Below, one piece after another: positions 21,801 to 33,989 of a stretch of 60,000 nucleotides of DNA. The stretch covers positions 4,487,001-4,547,000 of the forward strand of contig NC_087073.1 in the NCBI RefSeq assembly GCF_026151205.1, in the 5' to 3' direction. Below the pieces are notes generated by a model that was not told the DNA's origin, made no database searches, and saw only the letters and a program-made list of their open reading frames with translations. The position numbers were made by a program, and so were the translations under genes. The first letter of the stretch is position 1, and each line of letters begins with the position of its first letter. The DNA is from Bolinopsis microptera (lineage: Eukaryota; Ctenophora; Tentaculata; Lobata; Bolinopsidae).

Positions 21801-24800
21801 ATGGTATTTACCATTACAGATCCAAGGGTTGCCAACAACTCCAACAGCCCAGTAGCCAATGATAACAAAGAAACTGCGTTATCACCGCAGCCAAATGCTA
21901 CAGCAAATGCTGCTAATAATAATAACGTCAGGTAACAGTTGTGGGTCAAGAGGTCTTGTTTTTATGTTAAAAGACTTGAAACTATTAAACTTCTATTTTT
22001 ACATCCAAACTGCGTTATGATCAATGAGTATATCCTTGTATCCCAGCTATTTTACTGATTTAAGTTTATTTTAAGGATGTTAAGTGTTTTGATCTAGCTG
22101 CTTGTTCTGATCTTCTGCTATTTCATCGTGATAGCACATTAATTACCGTATTATCTCCCTCAGTGTGAACTGCAGCTCTTTGATCATTGTTTTTGTGAAG
22201 ATTTGAACTTGAAGCACGAGTTTTGAGTTTTGTAGCACTTCTTTAGAACTAAACGGTGATAACTAGTATTTTCAGATACCGATTACCAAAGTTATCTCAA
22301 ACTAAAGTAAAGAATGTTGATATCCAACCTGCTGAACATATAGAGTATCCGAAGTGCACCCAAACTGATGAATCACATTTACAGCAAATAATTAAAGGTT
22401 CGTGATTTATTGCCTCAATATTAGGGTAACATATTGTGTAATGTGTTTGATAGATTGTGTAACACGATTCGGACTCATATTCTTAATTAAAAACAGTACA
22501 GGGGACCACTTTAATTTTGAAACATTTGGTCTCTGTGTCCCACGCTTACGCAATACTCATATATTTTACTGTGTAGATCAGTAATTTTGAAATTAAGACA
22601 TTACGATAAAATTCAAATAAGTAATAACGATTTATACATAATACACGTATATACACAAACATGTCGGTATTTTAGGATACGCTGTGCACAGCGCGTGTAC
22701 ATTGTACAATACACCTGGTCCCACCTAATTACTAATTAATCTTGGTTACTTTTGGTCCAACATGTGGAATGTATGGAATGTGTTTTGTTATTAACACAGT
22801 AACACCCAAACGTATCCTGCACCATCCGGTCCTTCTAATTATAATTATCATCCCCTTTATTATCTATCAATTATATCTTTATTGGATACAAGACTTGTGG
22901 ACTCAGTGGAGTATAGTTCTTACTAAACTGCGGAAACCTTTCAAACTTAAATCTAATTAACTATTCTGACTTCTGAGATAGGGCTGAGCGCTGAAACAAT
23001 GCGAACCCAATTTGTGCTCAATTGTAATGAATACAGCAGCTGTTACATTGATTATGCACGTTGTAACAGTAATATGAAACAGCCTGTAACACCAAATGTC
23101 CTGTAACAAGTTAGACACAGTAGCTTATGTAATGACGGTATATTGTTTGGGTTACAAGTCCTATTAAAACAGGGACCATTACAGCACTGGGATTGTATTT
23201 CAGTATTATGATTTGTAATCAATACTAATAATCCCAAAATGTGTGTCTGTCTGTCTGTGTGTGTGTGTGGGAAATTTCCAAACGGTTTAATCAAGAAAAC
23301 AGTAAGAGTTATGGGACTGGTTTTTCCGGTATAGTTTCGACAAAACTCTGACGAAGCCAATGTGCAAATTTTTAAAAAATCGGCCGGTGGTAAAACTGGT
23401 TTAATTGATGGTTTTGTACTACAAATGTGATATTAAAGTGACTCACTTTTTGTCCCTCTCTCACACTCTCTCTCACTCTCTCTCTCCCCATTTACAGCTC
23501 CCCTAATTACTGTTTTTTACACAATTGATGGGCGCTCAGAATTAAATTTACTCTAATGCGGTCGGTTTCAACTGAGCGAGTTTATACTTTTGCTCAATTT
23601 CAACTTTTGCACTGTTTATACTTTTGCAATTCAACTGCGATAGTGAAGTCCCGGCCATAGGCACGGGTTACACTAGTCACTACTATAATACTATAATACA
23701 CACACTACTATAATATACCTACTACACGTGTTGCTAAAATCATCACGCTCTCACCCTGCAGAGTCAGTCTTATGTCATCTCCTGACCACTATACTATACA
23801 CATACCCAAATGTATGAAATGGTTGCTATCTTGCCAGTGTATTATATAGTGTACACCGTGCACAGGGGTATCATCTTTACCACGTTTACCAAGTAGTAAG
23901 AAGTGTATACTAGTAACGAGTGTGTATACTAGAGGTGTAATATGTGTTGTTATCTTCTTATCTTCAGGTCTGCTCTACTCATATCGTCCACTCAAGATGT
24001 GATAGACGGAATAATATTGAATTTAAATTTGATAAGAACAGTCCGAATAGTTAATTAGAACATGAAGTTGCGATAGAAATCGTAAATTTATATTGTGTGG
24101 GAAAACACAAACAAAGTTCAGTGTACACTGTACATATAAAATCTCTCTCTCATCTTCCCCTCGACATAAAAGTAGTTGATGGAAAAATCACTCTTGCCGA
24201 AATAAGTTCTGCATATTAGTATTTGTGAATTTTAAAAGGCATAAATCACATATTATGTAAGCTAATATTGAAACTTCCCGTGTCAACTGTCTTTACAATA
24301 CCACTCACAATTATCTTCATAACATGACACTGTGTGTAGTGTGTACGAATTGTAATAAGTAGGTACTATCTGACGTGTCTTATGAAGATATGATACAATA
24401 TATGTACTGTATCTACTATCTATGTATACAATCTATGTATTGTATTGATATGATTTATTAGTTAAAAAAAGAATAACTTACATAAGTAATGGAGCATCCT
24501 GAAAAACATATGTTAATATTAACCCCGCTTCATACAGAGAAAGAGGAGCAGTTGCGGACAGAGGAAGAAGAGCGTAAGAAGAAAGAAGATGAGTTGGAGA
24601 AGATAAACGACGCAGTTACTGATGAAAACAAAGATAAGGAAGAGGAAGGTTTGTTCACAGTTCACTTTGTGTTCTTTGTTGTTTCTAAATAATATTTATA
24701 ATACGTAGCACAATGTACAGTTTGCAGTGTACAGCTGTACATTTAAACTGTGGTGCATGATTTAAGACATGATTTGGGGCATCACATTGTTCTTACCTTA

Positions 24801-27800
24801 ACATTCCAAATGTTACAGAAGTACAGAAGAAGTTAGTGTAGTCGTTATATGTCATACCTGAGTGATTGTTAAAATACCATCCCTGGCCCTCACCTCACCC
24901 TGTTTCAGAAGTAGTGTTACAAGAACTGTCCGACGAGCAGAAACAGCAAATTATGACGTCACAGGACTTCAGATCTTTCTTTGACAGCGCAGCTCGTATC
25001 GTTGAGAAGGCGCTCTGTGAGGAGATAGATGTGGGATTCCTGTACAGTGGAGAGGGCCTTTTAGACAGGTGACTCCTGAAACTATCTTCTTCAGTTCTAC
25101 TATCTTGAACTCATTAAGATATTGTTATGATCCTGTTTAAAAGAGCCTGTTGATAAGCTTCTTAAAGAGGTTACGCATAATAACCTGCACTATAGGCCAC
25201 GATGTATCTTCAGAACATGTAATCTAACTGATTCAAATAGACGAGTTTGTTGCAACCCTGGTTGGGATTTATTCTATCTAATTTTCTACAACTAAATTAA
25301 ATCAGAAATCTCCCTTAGCTCAAACCACCCTCCCGCCATATTCTTTGAACTGTACTAATTCACAGTAATTCTTCTGCAAAGCTGAAGTACTATAGATACA
25401 AATGATAAGAACACAGTACAGTAGTACATTAGTACAGTGCTTTACAGGGTGACACTTTATCTGACAGTGTATACACATGTGTCACAGTACACCACTATAC
25501 ACTTCCACACATACACCCTCTAATCTTATACACACTCCGTCACCATGGCAACAACCATGTTAACGACATTTTTACCCACTACTCTCCCTCGACAACTAAT
25601 GTCATCTGCCAATTCTCCGCACATACTCTGACCGTGTATGCAACCAATAAGATTACTTTACTAGCCCCGCTATTGATTCTCCTGTATGAATTATAATAAT
25701 ATGCTATTATTAGATGCTATTATAGGGCATGTTGGGGTAGTGTAACATCGCACCATGATGCACTATATAAATATGGTGAAAGGGTTTTGCAATCATGTAA
25801 CTGTTGTGTCACGTGGTGTGTCACGTGGTGTGGTATAGAAGATGGTGCCAACACACGTGGGCACTATTGTGCACGTGGGCAGTATTGTGCACTGATGTGT
25901 GCAAAACGGACTTCTTGTACTTGGTTACAAACTCACGCGTGTATTACCGTGCCGTCATTAGGGTATATACTCTAAACTAAGATAATCATTTAACCATTAA
26001 GGGGGCAGGGGGGGTCTTTATGAAATTTCTCTCGAAATTGATTTTATAGTTGTTTCTGATAGAGGGGAGTGATATCTACTAGTTGTTTTTGGTCCCATGG
26101 AAAAATTTTGTTCCTAGCCGAAATTATCGCCGGTCAAAGGTCAGCGCTCATGTGTAATTGTATTGCGCGAGCGATTTTAAATCGCGCGCCCTGAAAATTG
26201 CGTCTAAAAATCTATCTTCTCCTACATTGTTTGAGCAATCACCTTGAAACTTTCAGGATATGTTCTAAGGACCATTTAGAAACTTCTGGTCTATCAGAAT
26301 TTTAAGATAGGCCTTAGAAAAGTTTTTATTCGATTTTGAAAATCTTGGACCTGGAAAAATCGTCAAAAAACGAGGTCCAAGATTTTCAAAATCGAATAAA
26401 AACTTTTCTAAGGCCTATCTTAAAATTCTGATAGACCAGAAGTTTTTAAATGGTCCTTAGAACATATCCTGAAAGTTTCAAGGTGATTGCTCAAAAAATG
26501 TAGGAGAAGATAGATTTTTAGACGCAATTTTCAGGGCGCACGATTTAAAATCGCTCGCGCAATACAATTACACATGAGCGCTGACCTTTGACCGGCGATA
26601 ATTTCGGCTAGGAACAAAATTTTTCCATGGGACCAAAAACAACTAGTAGATATCACTCCCCTCTATCAAAAACAACTATAAAATCAATTTCGAGAGAAAT
26701 TTCATAAAGACCCCCCCTGCCCCCTTAAGTCATAAGTCGTTAAGTCATGAGTTGTTATGTGGAGCACTCAAAGTATTCATATCTATAGCACATACTATAG
26801 TTCATTCAGTATTGGTTTGTGAGGTAGCCAATTAGGATCCTTTCTTACATTTAAAGCGGGTTCGTAAGTGAATCAACCGATCTGTTCTCGAATTATTATG
26901 GCTAAAGATGGACGATTCGATTTCGAACCTTAAAGAAGTGCAGCTGTTGATAATAGCTGCTATTCCACGCACAAATAGATAGAAACGCTTTTAAACCCGA
27001 AATAGGATTTATTTCAAAACTGAACGTTACCAAGGCCTGTATTTTCTCACTGCTTGAACATTGACATTGCAAGTACTTGATGGTTCTATATCACATGTAT
27101 AGCTAGAAAGTTCCGCTTAACCTCCTCTTTCTTCTTAGTGGAGATAATGCGGATGAACTGCTCCGACAAAACCGAGTATTCGAGGACGAGCGTTGGACGC
27201 GCAACCGTAGCGTCACTTCTTTCGACTTCAACTCTAAGTACCCTGAACTAATTCTAGTTAGTTACAACAACAACGAAGAGGCCCCAAATGAGCCGGAGGG
27301 CGTGGTCCTGGTGTGGAACAAAAAGTTCTCTAAAACCTCTCCTGAATACATCTTCCATTGCCAGGTATATTAGGATTGTGGTTAGTGGTTTAGTACGACA
27401 TTTATAATATTCAAAGCCACAAAAATTGTAAAAAAATGTGTACAATTTGTACAAAATTTATACAAAATTTGTGTTCGAGCTAGAAAATTATTTAAGACAA
27501 TTTGTCTTCTAAAATCACCTATTTGGTACTAAAAGATTCGTCTTACCAAGCTGATTACGATCCTGTAAAAATTATTTCAAAAAAACTGATACTTTTTGAG
27601 TTATAGGCATTTTAAGCCTTAAATCTGCCTTTTTTTGCCCTTTTTTACGATGAATTTTACTAAGTCGTTTGAGGCCACATTGCATAGCTTAAAACTCAAA
27701 ATTGAGAGAAATCCGGTTCCAAAAAGCTTGCCATGATCATCAACTACACTGACAAGAATTTTTGAAGCGATATCTGATGACCTGGGCGGGTGGTGAAATG

Positions 27801-30800
27801 TACAACTTTGGTGGTAGGCAAAAATCCCAATTTTTCTTTTTTCACCTTGTTCGGTCTGTAACTTGGTCATTTATTGTTTAATTATATAATCCTTTCAATG
27901 GCTTCTAGTACGGAGTGTAAGTAATGTTCAGTAAAAAAATCAGCCAAAAAACTTTTTAAATGGCCGAACTATCGGTATTACAGTGACAGACTTCTCCAAA
28001 TTTTAAAAATTTTCGAAAAAGAAAAATATTTTTTTTCTCGATGAAATGAAATGAAATGAAATGAGGTATTTATATCCCGCTCATATGATTAACCAACAAC
28101 ACAAGGAAGGTGGTTAACCATGTCAGAGCGGCTGACTGTGAGTGATGTGAGCAAATGTGTAAAAATGAACAAGAGTCTAACGTAATATTAATATAAGACC
28201 AAGACAAAATTAAAACATCTTTTATTTTAAACCACACTAAACTAAAAAGAAGCAGAGACCATAAAATACATGTAGGTGTAATAAAGGTTAGTACAGCGAC
28301 AAAGAAAGGTAGAGAACTTAGACATAAAATGGAGTGCGGTAAGAGATAAAAGCCATGGTGTCTTGCAAAATGAAGACACATGGAACGAAAAAACATCAAA
28401 ACTGATTATATAAATGGTTCTTTAACATTCGCTTGAAGCAGTTGGTATCAGTAATACATCTCAACATCAGATGAGGGAATATTTTTAAAAATTTTTGAAG
28501 GTGTACAATTTTATTCTTTTTGTCTGTTTAAAAATAATATAAAATAAAATCGATGTTCGGAGCAAAAACGGTTTTGGTGTATCTCCCCTTAAATCTGAAA
28601 CGAAATAATCAAAACATAGACATTTCTCAGTAATGAATCTCTTGATAAACACGGTGTTTGAACAATCTTCACAAAACCCAGTGTCAAGTTTTCATACATA
28701 ATACATTGTGTAAATATTTAGCATATCAACACGCTACTTGTCTTCTTAACATGCATTACGCATACCTATTGAAGTTTTGTATTAGAGAAATGGCGAATAT
28801 CCGTCACTTTTCTTGAATAAGGTCCGGCTGAATATTCAAATTACAATTTCTGAACCGCAATAATTTTTTGAAGAGAAGTTACATTCCCTTTAATTTGATT
28901 TTGCAAGTACATATTATGACACATTTGACGTACACAAACATTGGCCTGGCCCATTGCTTGTGCTGCTGCGGCCTTGCCGATGGAATTTGTAGCTAATTTT
29001 GGGCATAATGGTTACGCGCGAAGACAAACTAAGAACGAAAGTGCGACGCGCACAAACGTTCGCATTTAATTTTACCATTTCTGGATCTGATTTCACGTAC
29101 GCGCGACATCTGAGGTCACTTAAGAAGTCATGAAGTGAAGCCCCAAATCCGTTGAAAAGTAGATGTGAGTTGTGACCCATCCTTTAATATCATACTGGAA
29201 CGGTCGTTTATAATTCGTTGAAAACATAATGAATGTTGCGAAATTATTACACTTGAACGGGTGTTATTTTACCTTGAGGTCACGTACATCCACCCAAATC
29301 CGTCATTAAATTGGATGAAACATGTATTAAATATGAGACAGTGTCCCTTATAACTGTATAACACCATTCAATATTTCAGTCTCCCGTGATGGCAGCGTGT
29401 TTCGCCCGATTCCAACCTCATCTCATTCTCGGTGGAACTTACAGTGGCCAGATTGTGGCATGGGACATGAGGGCCGGAAAACGGACGCCTATCCAACGCT
29501 CACCCTTATCTGCATCCGCTCACACGGTAAATCATAGTTTACACGCATAATGTCATAATATTACAATATTATGCGGTAACAGTGTCCGGGTGATGTTGGT
29601 CGCTTGTACTCAAAGTGTCAAGTTTCTGGAATGTATACATGCTGATTAAGGCACAATGTGTTAAACTTATAGTATGCTTAATATCGCACTGTCTGGTATA
29701 CTTAAAAACATGTTAGTGCTAACATCTCCCAACTTCACAGCATCCAGTCTACTGTTTACAAGTGGTGGGCACACAAAACGCACACAATTTGATATCAATA
29801 GCAACTGATGGTAAACTCTGTTCCTGGAGTTTGGATATGTTGTCCCAACCCCAAGATACGCTAGAGTTGCAGCAGAAAACTAAGACGGTGGCCGTTACCA
29901 CCATGTCATTTGCTCTGGGCGAGGTGAGAATTGTTTTATAATTAAATGATACCAGGAACAATATCAGTGGTTATTATCCTGTATCCTGTAACGGTCAAAT
30001 TCACTGCAGCTATCAGTCACAAAATCAAGTACGCTCATTCCCTTGTTGATACCCTTACCACCGATGATCGTGTAATTACTTAAATATTCTCAGGTTAACA
30101 GTTTCCTAGTTGGAAGTGAGGAAGGGACCCTGTACTCTTCCTCCCGGCACGGGAACAAAGCTGGGATAAACGAGGCTTTTGAGGGCCATCACGGGCCCGT
30201 TACCGGCCTGGACTATAACAAGGCTGTAGGTCAGGGAGATTTCTCTCACCTTTTCATATCATCTTCCACTGATTGGACTGTAAAGCTCTGGAACAACAAG
30301 GTTAGTTTCTCGACGGAAGTTGCAAAGCAATGGTAGCTCAACGGGGCTTTGTAGTCATTTGATCTGAAGGTTTATAGAATTCTTTCGTCTCAGAATTTTG
30401 GAAAAGAATTATGACAACATTTCTACTCTTTCTTGTACAGTAAAACCCCGATTTACTGCGGAGTTCGGGGGAAATAAAACATCTGGTATATCTGGGACTT
30501 CGCGATACAATAACAAAAATGTTCAAAGATATTACTGTTTTTCAGCTGAGTAAACCATTATACTCGTTCGAGAACGCCAACGATTACGTGTTCGACGTAA
30601 AATGGTCCCCGATCCATCCTGCTGTCTTTGCCTCGGTGGACGCCATGGGCAAAGTGGACATTTGGAACATCAATACTGACACTGAGGTTCACATTTCTAT
30701 ACATATTTAATGTAGATGTAGGTAGTATAGTTTAATTAAGTTAGTATAGTTCAACTAAGTTCACATCAATTGTCACAAAGCATTGTAAATAGAAAACCCC

Positions 30801-31223
30801 AGGAATATCTAATAAACAAATGTCTAATAAACGCTCTGTTTCCAGGTGCCAGTGGTTTCCCTGCAAACAAACACTCGCACTGCGCTAAATCGTATGCAGT
30901 GGTCCTCCAACGGGAAGGAGCTTCACATAGGCGACTGTGATGGAAAAGTCTACATGTATGAGTTAAAGGAGGTGAGAAGTGTTTAAGAATTAAAGAGCGA
31001 ATTTTCTAGAATACTGTCCACCACAATTTGTTTGGTTGATTTCCGACGGTCAGAGTGCTAATTATGAGGTTGTAGGTATTATTCATACTGCTATTTATGG
31101 TAATTTTAATTCCATAATAATTTTCAGAAATTGGCCGTGCCACACAACGAAGAGTGGAAGAGACTAAACGACACCTTGAACGAGATGCAGCAGCGAGTAA
31201 CAGAAGTCCCCTTAGCTGTATAG
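18826..31223 (+). CDS. DYNC1I: Cytoplasmic dynein 1 intermediate chain, 13 exons, complete
   Basis: Cargo- and dynactin-binding subunit of the cytoplasmic dynein motor. Exons: 18826-18921, 21373-21439, 21820-21931, 22276-22397, 24538-24648, 24909-25068, 27139-27364, 29380-29526, 29741-29923, 30094-30300, 30546-30686, 30846-30971, 31128-31223. All phases agree and total 597 codons plus stop, close to the family's 610-640. The N-terminus (residues 1-30, [20 protein letters not shown]) is the charged helix that contacts p150Glued/NudE. KCTQT at 118-122 fits the LC8-binding motif, with the Tctex site before it. [20 protein letters not shown] (about 175-195) fits the roadblock-binding helix. WD40 repeats fill residues ~240-590, including [41 protein letters not shown] and [12 protein letters not shown]. 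The exon 1 donor (GTCAGC) is weak. Exon 1 lies between a LINE and a DNA transposon. Confidence 0.96.
18942..20982. mobile_element. 2.0-kb non-autonomous TIR element in dynein intron 1
   Basis: The ends AGGACCAGTTAACTGAAAA and its reverse complement are a perfect terminal match, and imperfect inverted similarity continues about 190 bp inward, including GACGTCATAAAGTCCCT on both arms. TTAA flanks both ends (18938-18941, 20983-20986). The size of the target duplication is ambiguous between TTAA (piggyBac-like) and TA (mariner-like, with one more A in the TIR). No transposase frame is present. The right half holds three diverged copies of the repeat unit also found at 10672-10975. The element begins only 20 bp after the exon 1 donor. 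Confidence 0.85.
20340..20775 (-). repeat. Three diverged units of the 10672-10975 repeat family
   Basis: Units near 20345-20450, 20500-20610 and 20665-20770 each contain a variant of ACTTA(C)GAAGCAACA followed by CCTAAA(A)..CTTACTTTTCGAGTTAT. Read on the minus strand, the third unit matches the repeat inside the broken LINE at 10.7-11.0 kb (for example GTTGCTTCATAAGTTGTA). Spacing is about 150-160 bp. Confidence 0.65.
21054..21164. repeat. 19-bp perfect inverted repeat around 73 bp, intron 1
   Basis: GTGAGCTCTGATAAATCAC at 21054-21072 and its exact reverse complement at 21146-21164. No target duplication is evident. It could be a tiny MITE remnant or a structured RNA stem. A 23-bp palindrome built on GGGGTTCACA / TGTGAACCCC follows at 21180-21202. 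Confidence 0.6.
23236..23486. repeat. Simple repeats in dynein intron 4
   Basis: A (GTCT)n(GT)n run near 23242-23270 and a (TC)n/(CTCTCA)n run near 23455-23487. Intron 4 (22398-24537) otherwise shows nothing recognisable. Confidence 0.8.
26001..26724. mobile_element. Near-perfect 724-bp foldback (hairpin) element in dynein intron 6
   Basis: Two arms of about 352 bp are reverse complements with only a few mismatches, separated by ~20 bp centred near 26361. Ends are GGGGGCAGGGGGGG and CCCCCCCTGCCCCC, flanked by TTAA on both sides (25997-26000, 26725-26728). TTAA or TA target duplication cannot be told apart. There is no ORF. Transcribed in the intron, it would form a ~350-bp double-stranded hairpin. 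Confidence 0.9.
27440..29379. other. Dynein intron 7, with a possible antisense retroelement tail
   Basis: Intron 7 runs 27365-29379. A (GAAAT)n run at 28041-28063 is followed by GAGGTATTTATATCCCGC. Read on the minus strand this looks like a retroelement 3' end with a (CATTT)n tail, but no ORF or second boundary supports it. A frame at 27619-27870 on the minus strand has no motif. Nothing else is identified. Confidence 0.35.
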
Positions 31224-32520
31224 ACAGACACAAGGATATGGTATCTTGTATATATTTTGTAGAGATGTGAAGTAGGTTGCATGGATTGCAAACTATCTAC
31301 GCGAGGCGTCTACTCGAAGGTCTTTCTGTTTTGGGAAGTGTTACTTTACCTTCAGTCGTTGCTCGATCGATTTGTTAAAAAATCAGACTGTACGTACAAC
31401 ATTTGGTACTTGGGCTACCATCGGAAAATGATTATTCCTTGCCCCCTGAAAGTTTGTTGGTTCCAGCTCGTGGTGGAGAATTTTGTCTGTATTTGTTTCC
31501 TCTGTCAAATACTGCTTTTAGTTTTCTTGATCGCTTCGAAATTTTGACCTTTTAGTAACCGGGATTACAGTTTATTACACATAGGGAATTTTCTATTTAC
31601 GGAGCTTTTTTGATTAAAAGCCACTATTTTTAGCTTTTGTTAATACTATGGTGATTATTAACTGTATGTGACTATTTAATAATGCAATTTTCAAACGTAA
31701 CGTGACAATCAAAATACCCTTTTTGTGAAAACATTGATAAATATTATGTGTGTGTACTCTCTGCGGGGTTTTACGTTTTAACAAATTTATCTTGATTGCT
31801 GTTTTGACCCTCCAAAACACACCAATGAGTCATCATATCAACTTCTGTAAGCTTTTATTCCATCTACTTCCTTTATGCTTTAGCAAAATTATGTTAGGCT
31901 GCAACCTGCGCAACAAGTTTACCTGCATATTGCAAAACTTAATAATCGCATTCAAGGTGCGGTCGTTCTTGGATCTCGGTTATTTAAACTGTACGCAATA
32001 GTTAATTTATGAAGAGGCATTGAAACATCTTACAATGTTGATTATATTTGTACAATTGGAACACGATACGCTTCTTTCACTTCTCTTTTTTACTCTATTA
32101 GGGATTGTTTAATGTTTACACACATCATGTATAACCAATATTACATGAACCAGATGTTGGCCGAAATTTTGTGAAGAAATTACAATCATCCGCCTCCTAA
32201 TATGTTCAATGTTGGTTTAACGTAATATGTAAACAATCCCTTATAAAAATTGATATTGCCGAAAATTCTGTGTAAAGTGACCAAATATATTATTGAAATC
32301 GAATTTAAATTTTGACCGGACGCGGAGGTAGACGAAATAATTTCCATTTATGATTTAGTCTTACAATACGCCATGCACTGACTTGGTTCTTTGCTTTCTT
32401 TTTCGAAACGTCCTCATAATCTTTGTCCATTGTTAATGGACTAGCCCGGTGCGCGCTACTTCGTAGCACTTGCTTCGGCCTCGGGCCATTTCCGAGAAGA
32501 AAGCGCAGGGCGCACTACTC
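31224..32520. other. Region after the dynein stop: 3' UTR and intergenic DNA
   Basis: No second gene is visible. I could not place the polyadenylation site with confidence. Frames at 31281-31547 and 31750-32001 lack motifs. Near 32453-32500 the base composition becomes GC-rich, with small hairpins such as GCTACTTCGTAGC. Confidence 0.45.
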
Positions 32521-33006
32521 ACAGGGGAGCTGAAACCAGGTAATATGCAGGTTTTCGATCAAACATTGCCATTTGTTGTCATACGTTGTATGACCCACCG
32601 CGCACGAAGTGCGCGGCTCCCCTCGTATCGTCAGGACGTTTCACATAGTGAAACGACCGTGGGGGTCGCAACGTGATACAAGCCATTTGTAGTCAACTAG
32701 CCGGTCGCCAACAGTTGTTTTCGACCAATGAAATCGCTGTTCACCTAGCCATGTGTCTACGCGTACTGCGTGACGCGCTTGTTTCACAAGTGGTCGCGCG
32801 CTACTGCAAGCGAGAGGGCTCTGGTTAGAGCAAAAATCGCAGCATTATGAAAGCCAAGCTTCGCATACGAATATATATAATTCAATTATGCATCGCATAA
32901 TGGCAAGCAAAATGCAGCGATTTCATTCGACGAGAGCAACTGTTGGCGACGTTTGACTACAAATGGCAGCGTTAATTGATCGAAAATCCGGTTTCAGCCC
33001 CCCTGT
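32521..33006. mobile_element. MITE with long imperfect TIRs, carrying a nested element
   Basis: The left end ACAGGGGAGCTGAAACC matches the reverse complement of the right end GGTTTCAGCCCCCCTGT. Similarity continues inward through TTTTCGATCAA, GCCATTTGTAGTCAA and GCCAACAGTTG to CAATGAAATCGCTG. Target duplication is unclear (ACT on both sides at most). The left arm is interrupted by the 105-bp nested element at 32577-32681. No coding capacity. Confidence 0.75.
32577..32681 (+). mobile_element. 105-bp palindrome-rich micro-element with 9-bp target duplication
   Basis: It is flanked by GCCATTTGT at 32568-32576 and 32682-32690. The other arm of the host MITE shows the uninterrupted sequence, so the insertion is clear. 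It has imperfect end repeats (TTGTCATACGTTG against TTGTATCACGTTG when one shared T is counted). It contains serial hairpins CATACGTTGTATG, CCGCGCACGAAGTGCGCGG and GTTTCACATAGTGAAAC. A reverse-oriented relative lies at 33444-33533. An 8-9 bp duplication fits hAT- or Mutator-type mobilisation. Confidence 0.75.
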
Positions 33007-33016
33007 ACTGTACTTT

Positions 33017-33168
33017 GAAGAAATTTAGACGAGTAACATCCGTCAAGGCGTCAACATAATTTGTAATCAGTTTGTAGGGTTATAACCTACCAGGACGCGC
33101 GCCGAGTTGGACTCGTCGGGATCGGAATAATATTTGAAACAAATATGTTACGAGTATCACCCGTTAAT
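33017..33168 (+). repeat. Dispersed repeat (partner 42643-42790)
   Basis: It starts with GAAGAAATTTAGACGAGTA, identical at 42643-42661. It shares a small hairpin (GTAGG..TTATAA..CCTAC), a GGACTCGTCG block and a CATCACCCGT-like end with the partner. It follows the MITE at 32521-33006 by ten bases. Confidence 0.6.
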
Positions 33169-33443
33169 AATCAATATGTTAAGCACCTTGATCTTTTGTA
33201 GCGCGATGCACTACTGGGTCGCGCGCGCGCATCCAATAATGCTTAGCTACGTTGTACGTGCTAAACGGTTATTAATAAATGACTCAGGGTTCGAGCTATA
33301 AAGGAAGTTGGGGGATTGTTTTAGAGCTGGAGAGCGTCCAGAGGCGGTTTAACCGTTTTATTAATGAGGTGGGTACTCTTCCTTACAGCCGTAGACTGGA
33401 AATTCTCAATTTGATAACGCTGGCAGAGCGGCGAATACGTGGG

Positions 33444-33533
33444 GACCCCCACTGTAGCTTCACTACTGTAGAGTTTCGACGATACAGGGGAAGCCGCGCA
33501 CTCGTGCGCGGCGGGTCATACAACGTATGACAA
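33444..33533 (-). mobile_element. Second copy of the palindromic micro-element, inside the LINE frame
   Basis: About 90 bp match the reverse complement of 32577-32670: GACCCCCAC, GACGATAC, AGCCGCGCAC, the CCGCGCAC/GTGCGCGG hairpin and GTCATACAACGTATGACAA. It splits the LINE protein between RGD and KAFKVING. The distal end is degraded or absent, and no target duplication is obvious. Confidence 0.7.
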
Positions 33534-33770
33534 AAGCTTTTAAGGTTATTAATGGTTTGTCAGAGTACGGCTCAGATTTGTTCAAAGTGAGCAGATTTGG
33601 TCTTAATCTTGTATCATCCAACATAAAAGTATGGCAAAGATTAGGAATCTCCAAAGTTCATTTCTTCCAGAGCGAGTTATTCCTTACTGGAACAAACTTC
33701 CTCCAGATGTTAAGAACTCGGTGACTGTTTTAAGTTTTAAAATTAAATTAGAAGGGTTTAAGAAAAAGAT

Positions 33771-33989
33771 ATGATTTCTAAGGATATTTCTAATGATTCA
33801 CATTTTTGGAATGTTTCAAATGTAGTATTAGGGAGAATTGAAGGACCTAGCTATGTTAGTAATAAAGAGAAGCATAACGATTATCCTTATTTCCACCCTT
33901 TTGTGGCAAAAAAGCGATTTATAAATCTTTATTCCACTGGGAAGTATGAGTGGGGTTATCTTTTGGGGATGCCTTTTGAATTTATTTGA
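33771..33989 (+). other. Unassigned 72-codon ORF after the LINE
   Basis: ATG at 33771 overlaps the LINE stop. The frame reads SHFWNVSNVVLGRIEG, SYVSNKEKHNDY and HPFVAKKRFINL, then ends at 33989, followed by TTAATAAAG. The composition looks protein-like but I recognise no family. It could be an extra C-terminal LINE segment reached by frameshift, an exon remnant, or chance. Confidence 0.3.

Noticed and set aside
30440-30500. Tigger/pogo-like TIR (CAGTAAAACCCCGATTTA) in dynein intron 10
   Set aside because: Only one end is visible and no matching opposite end or TA duplication was found.
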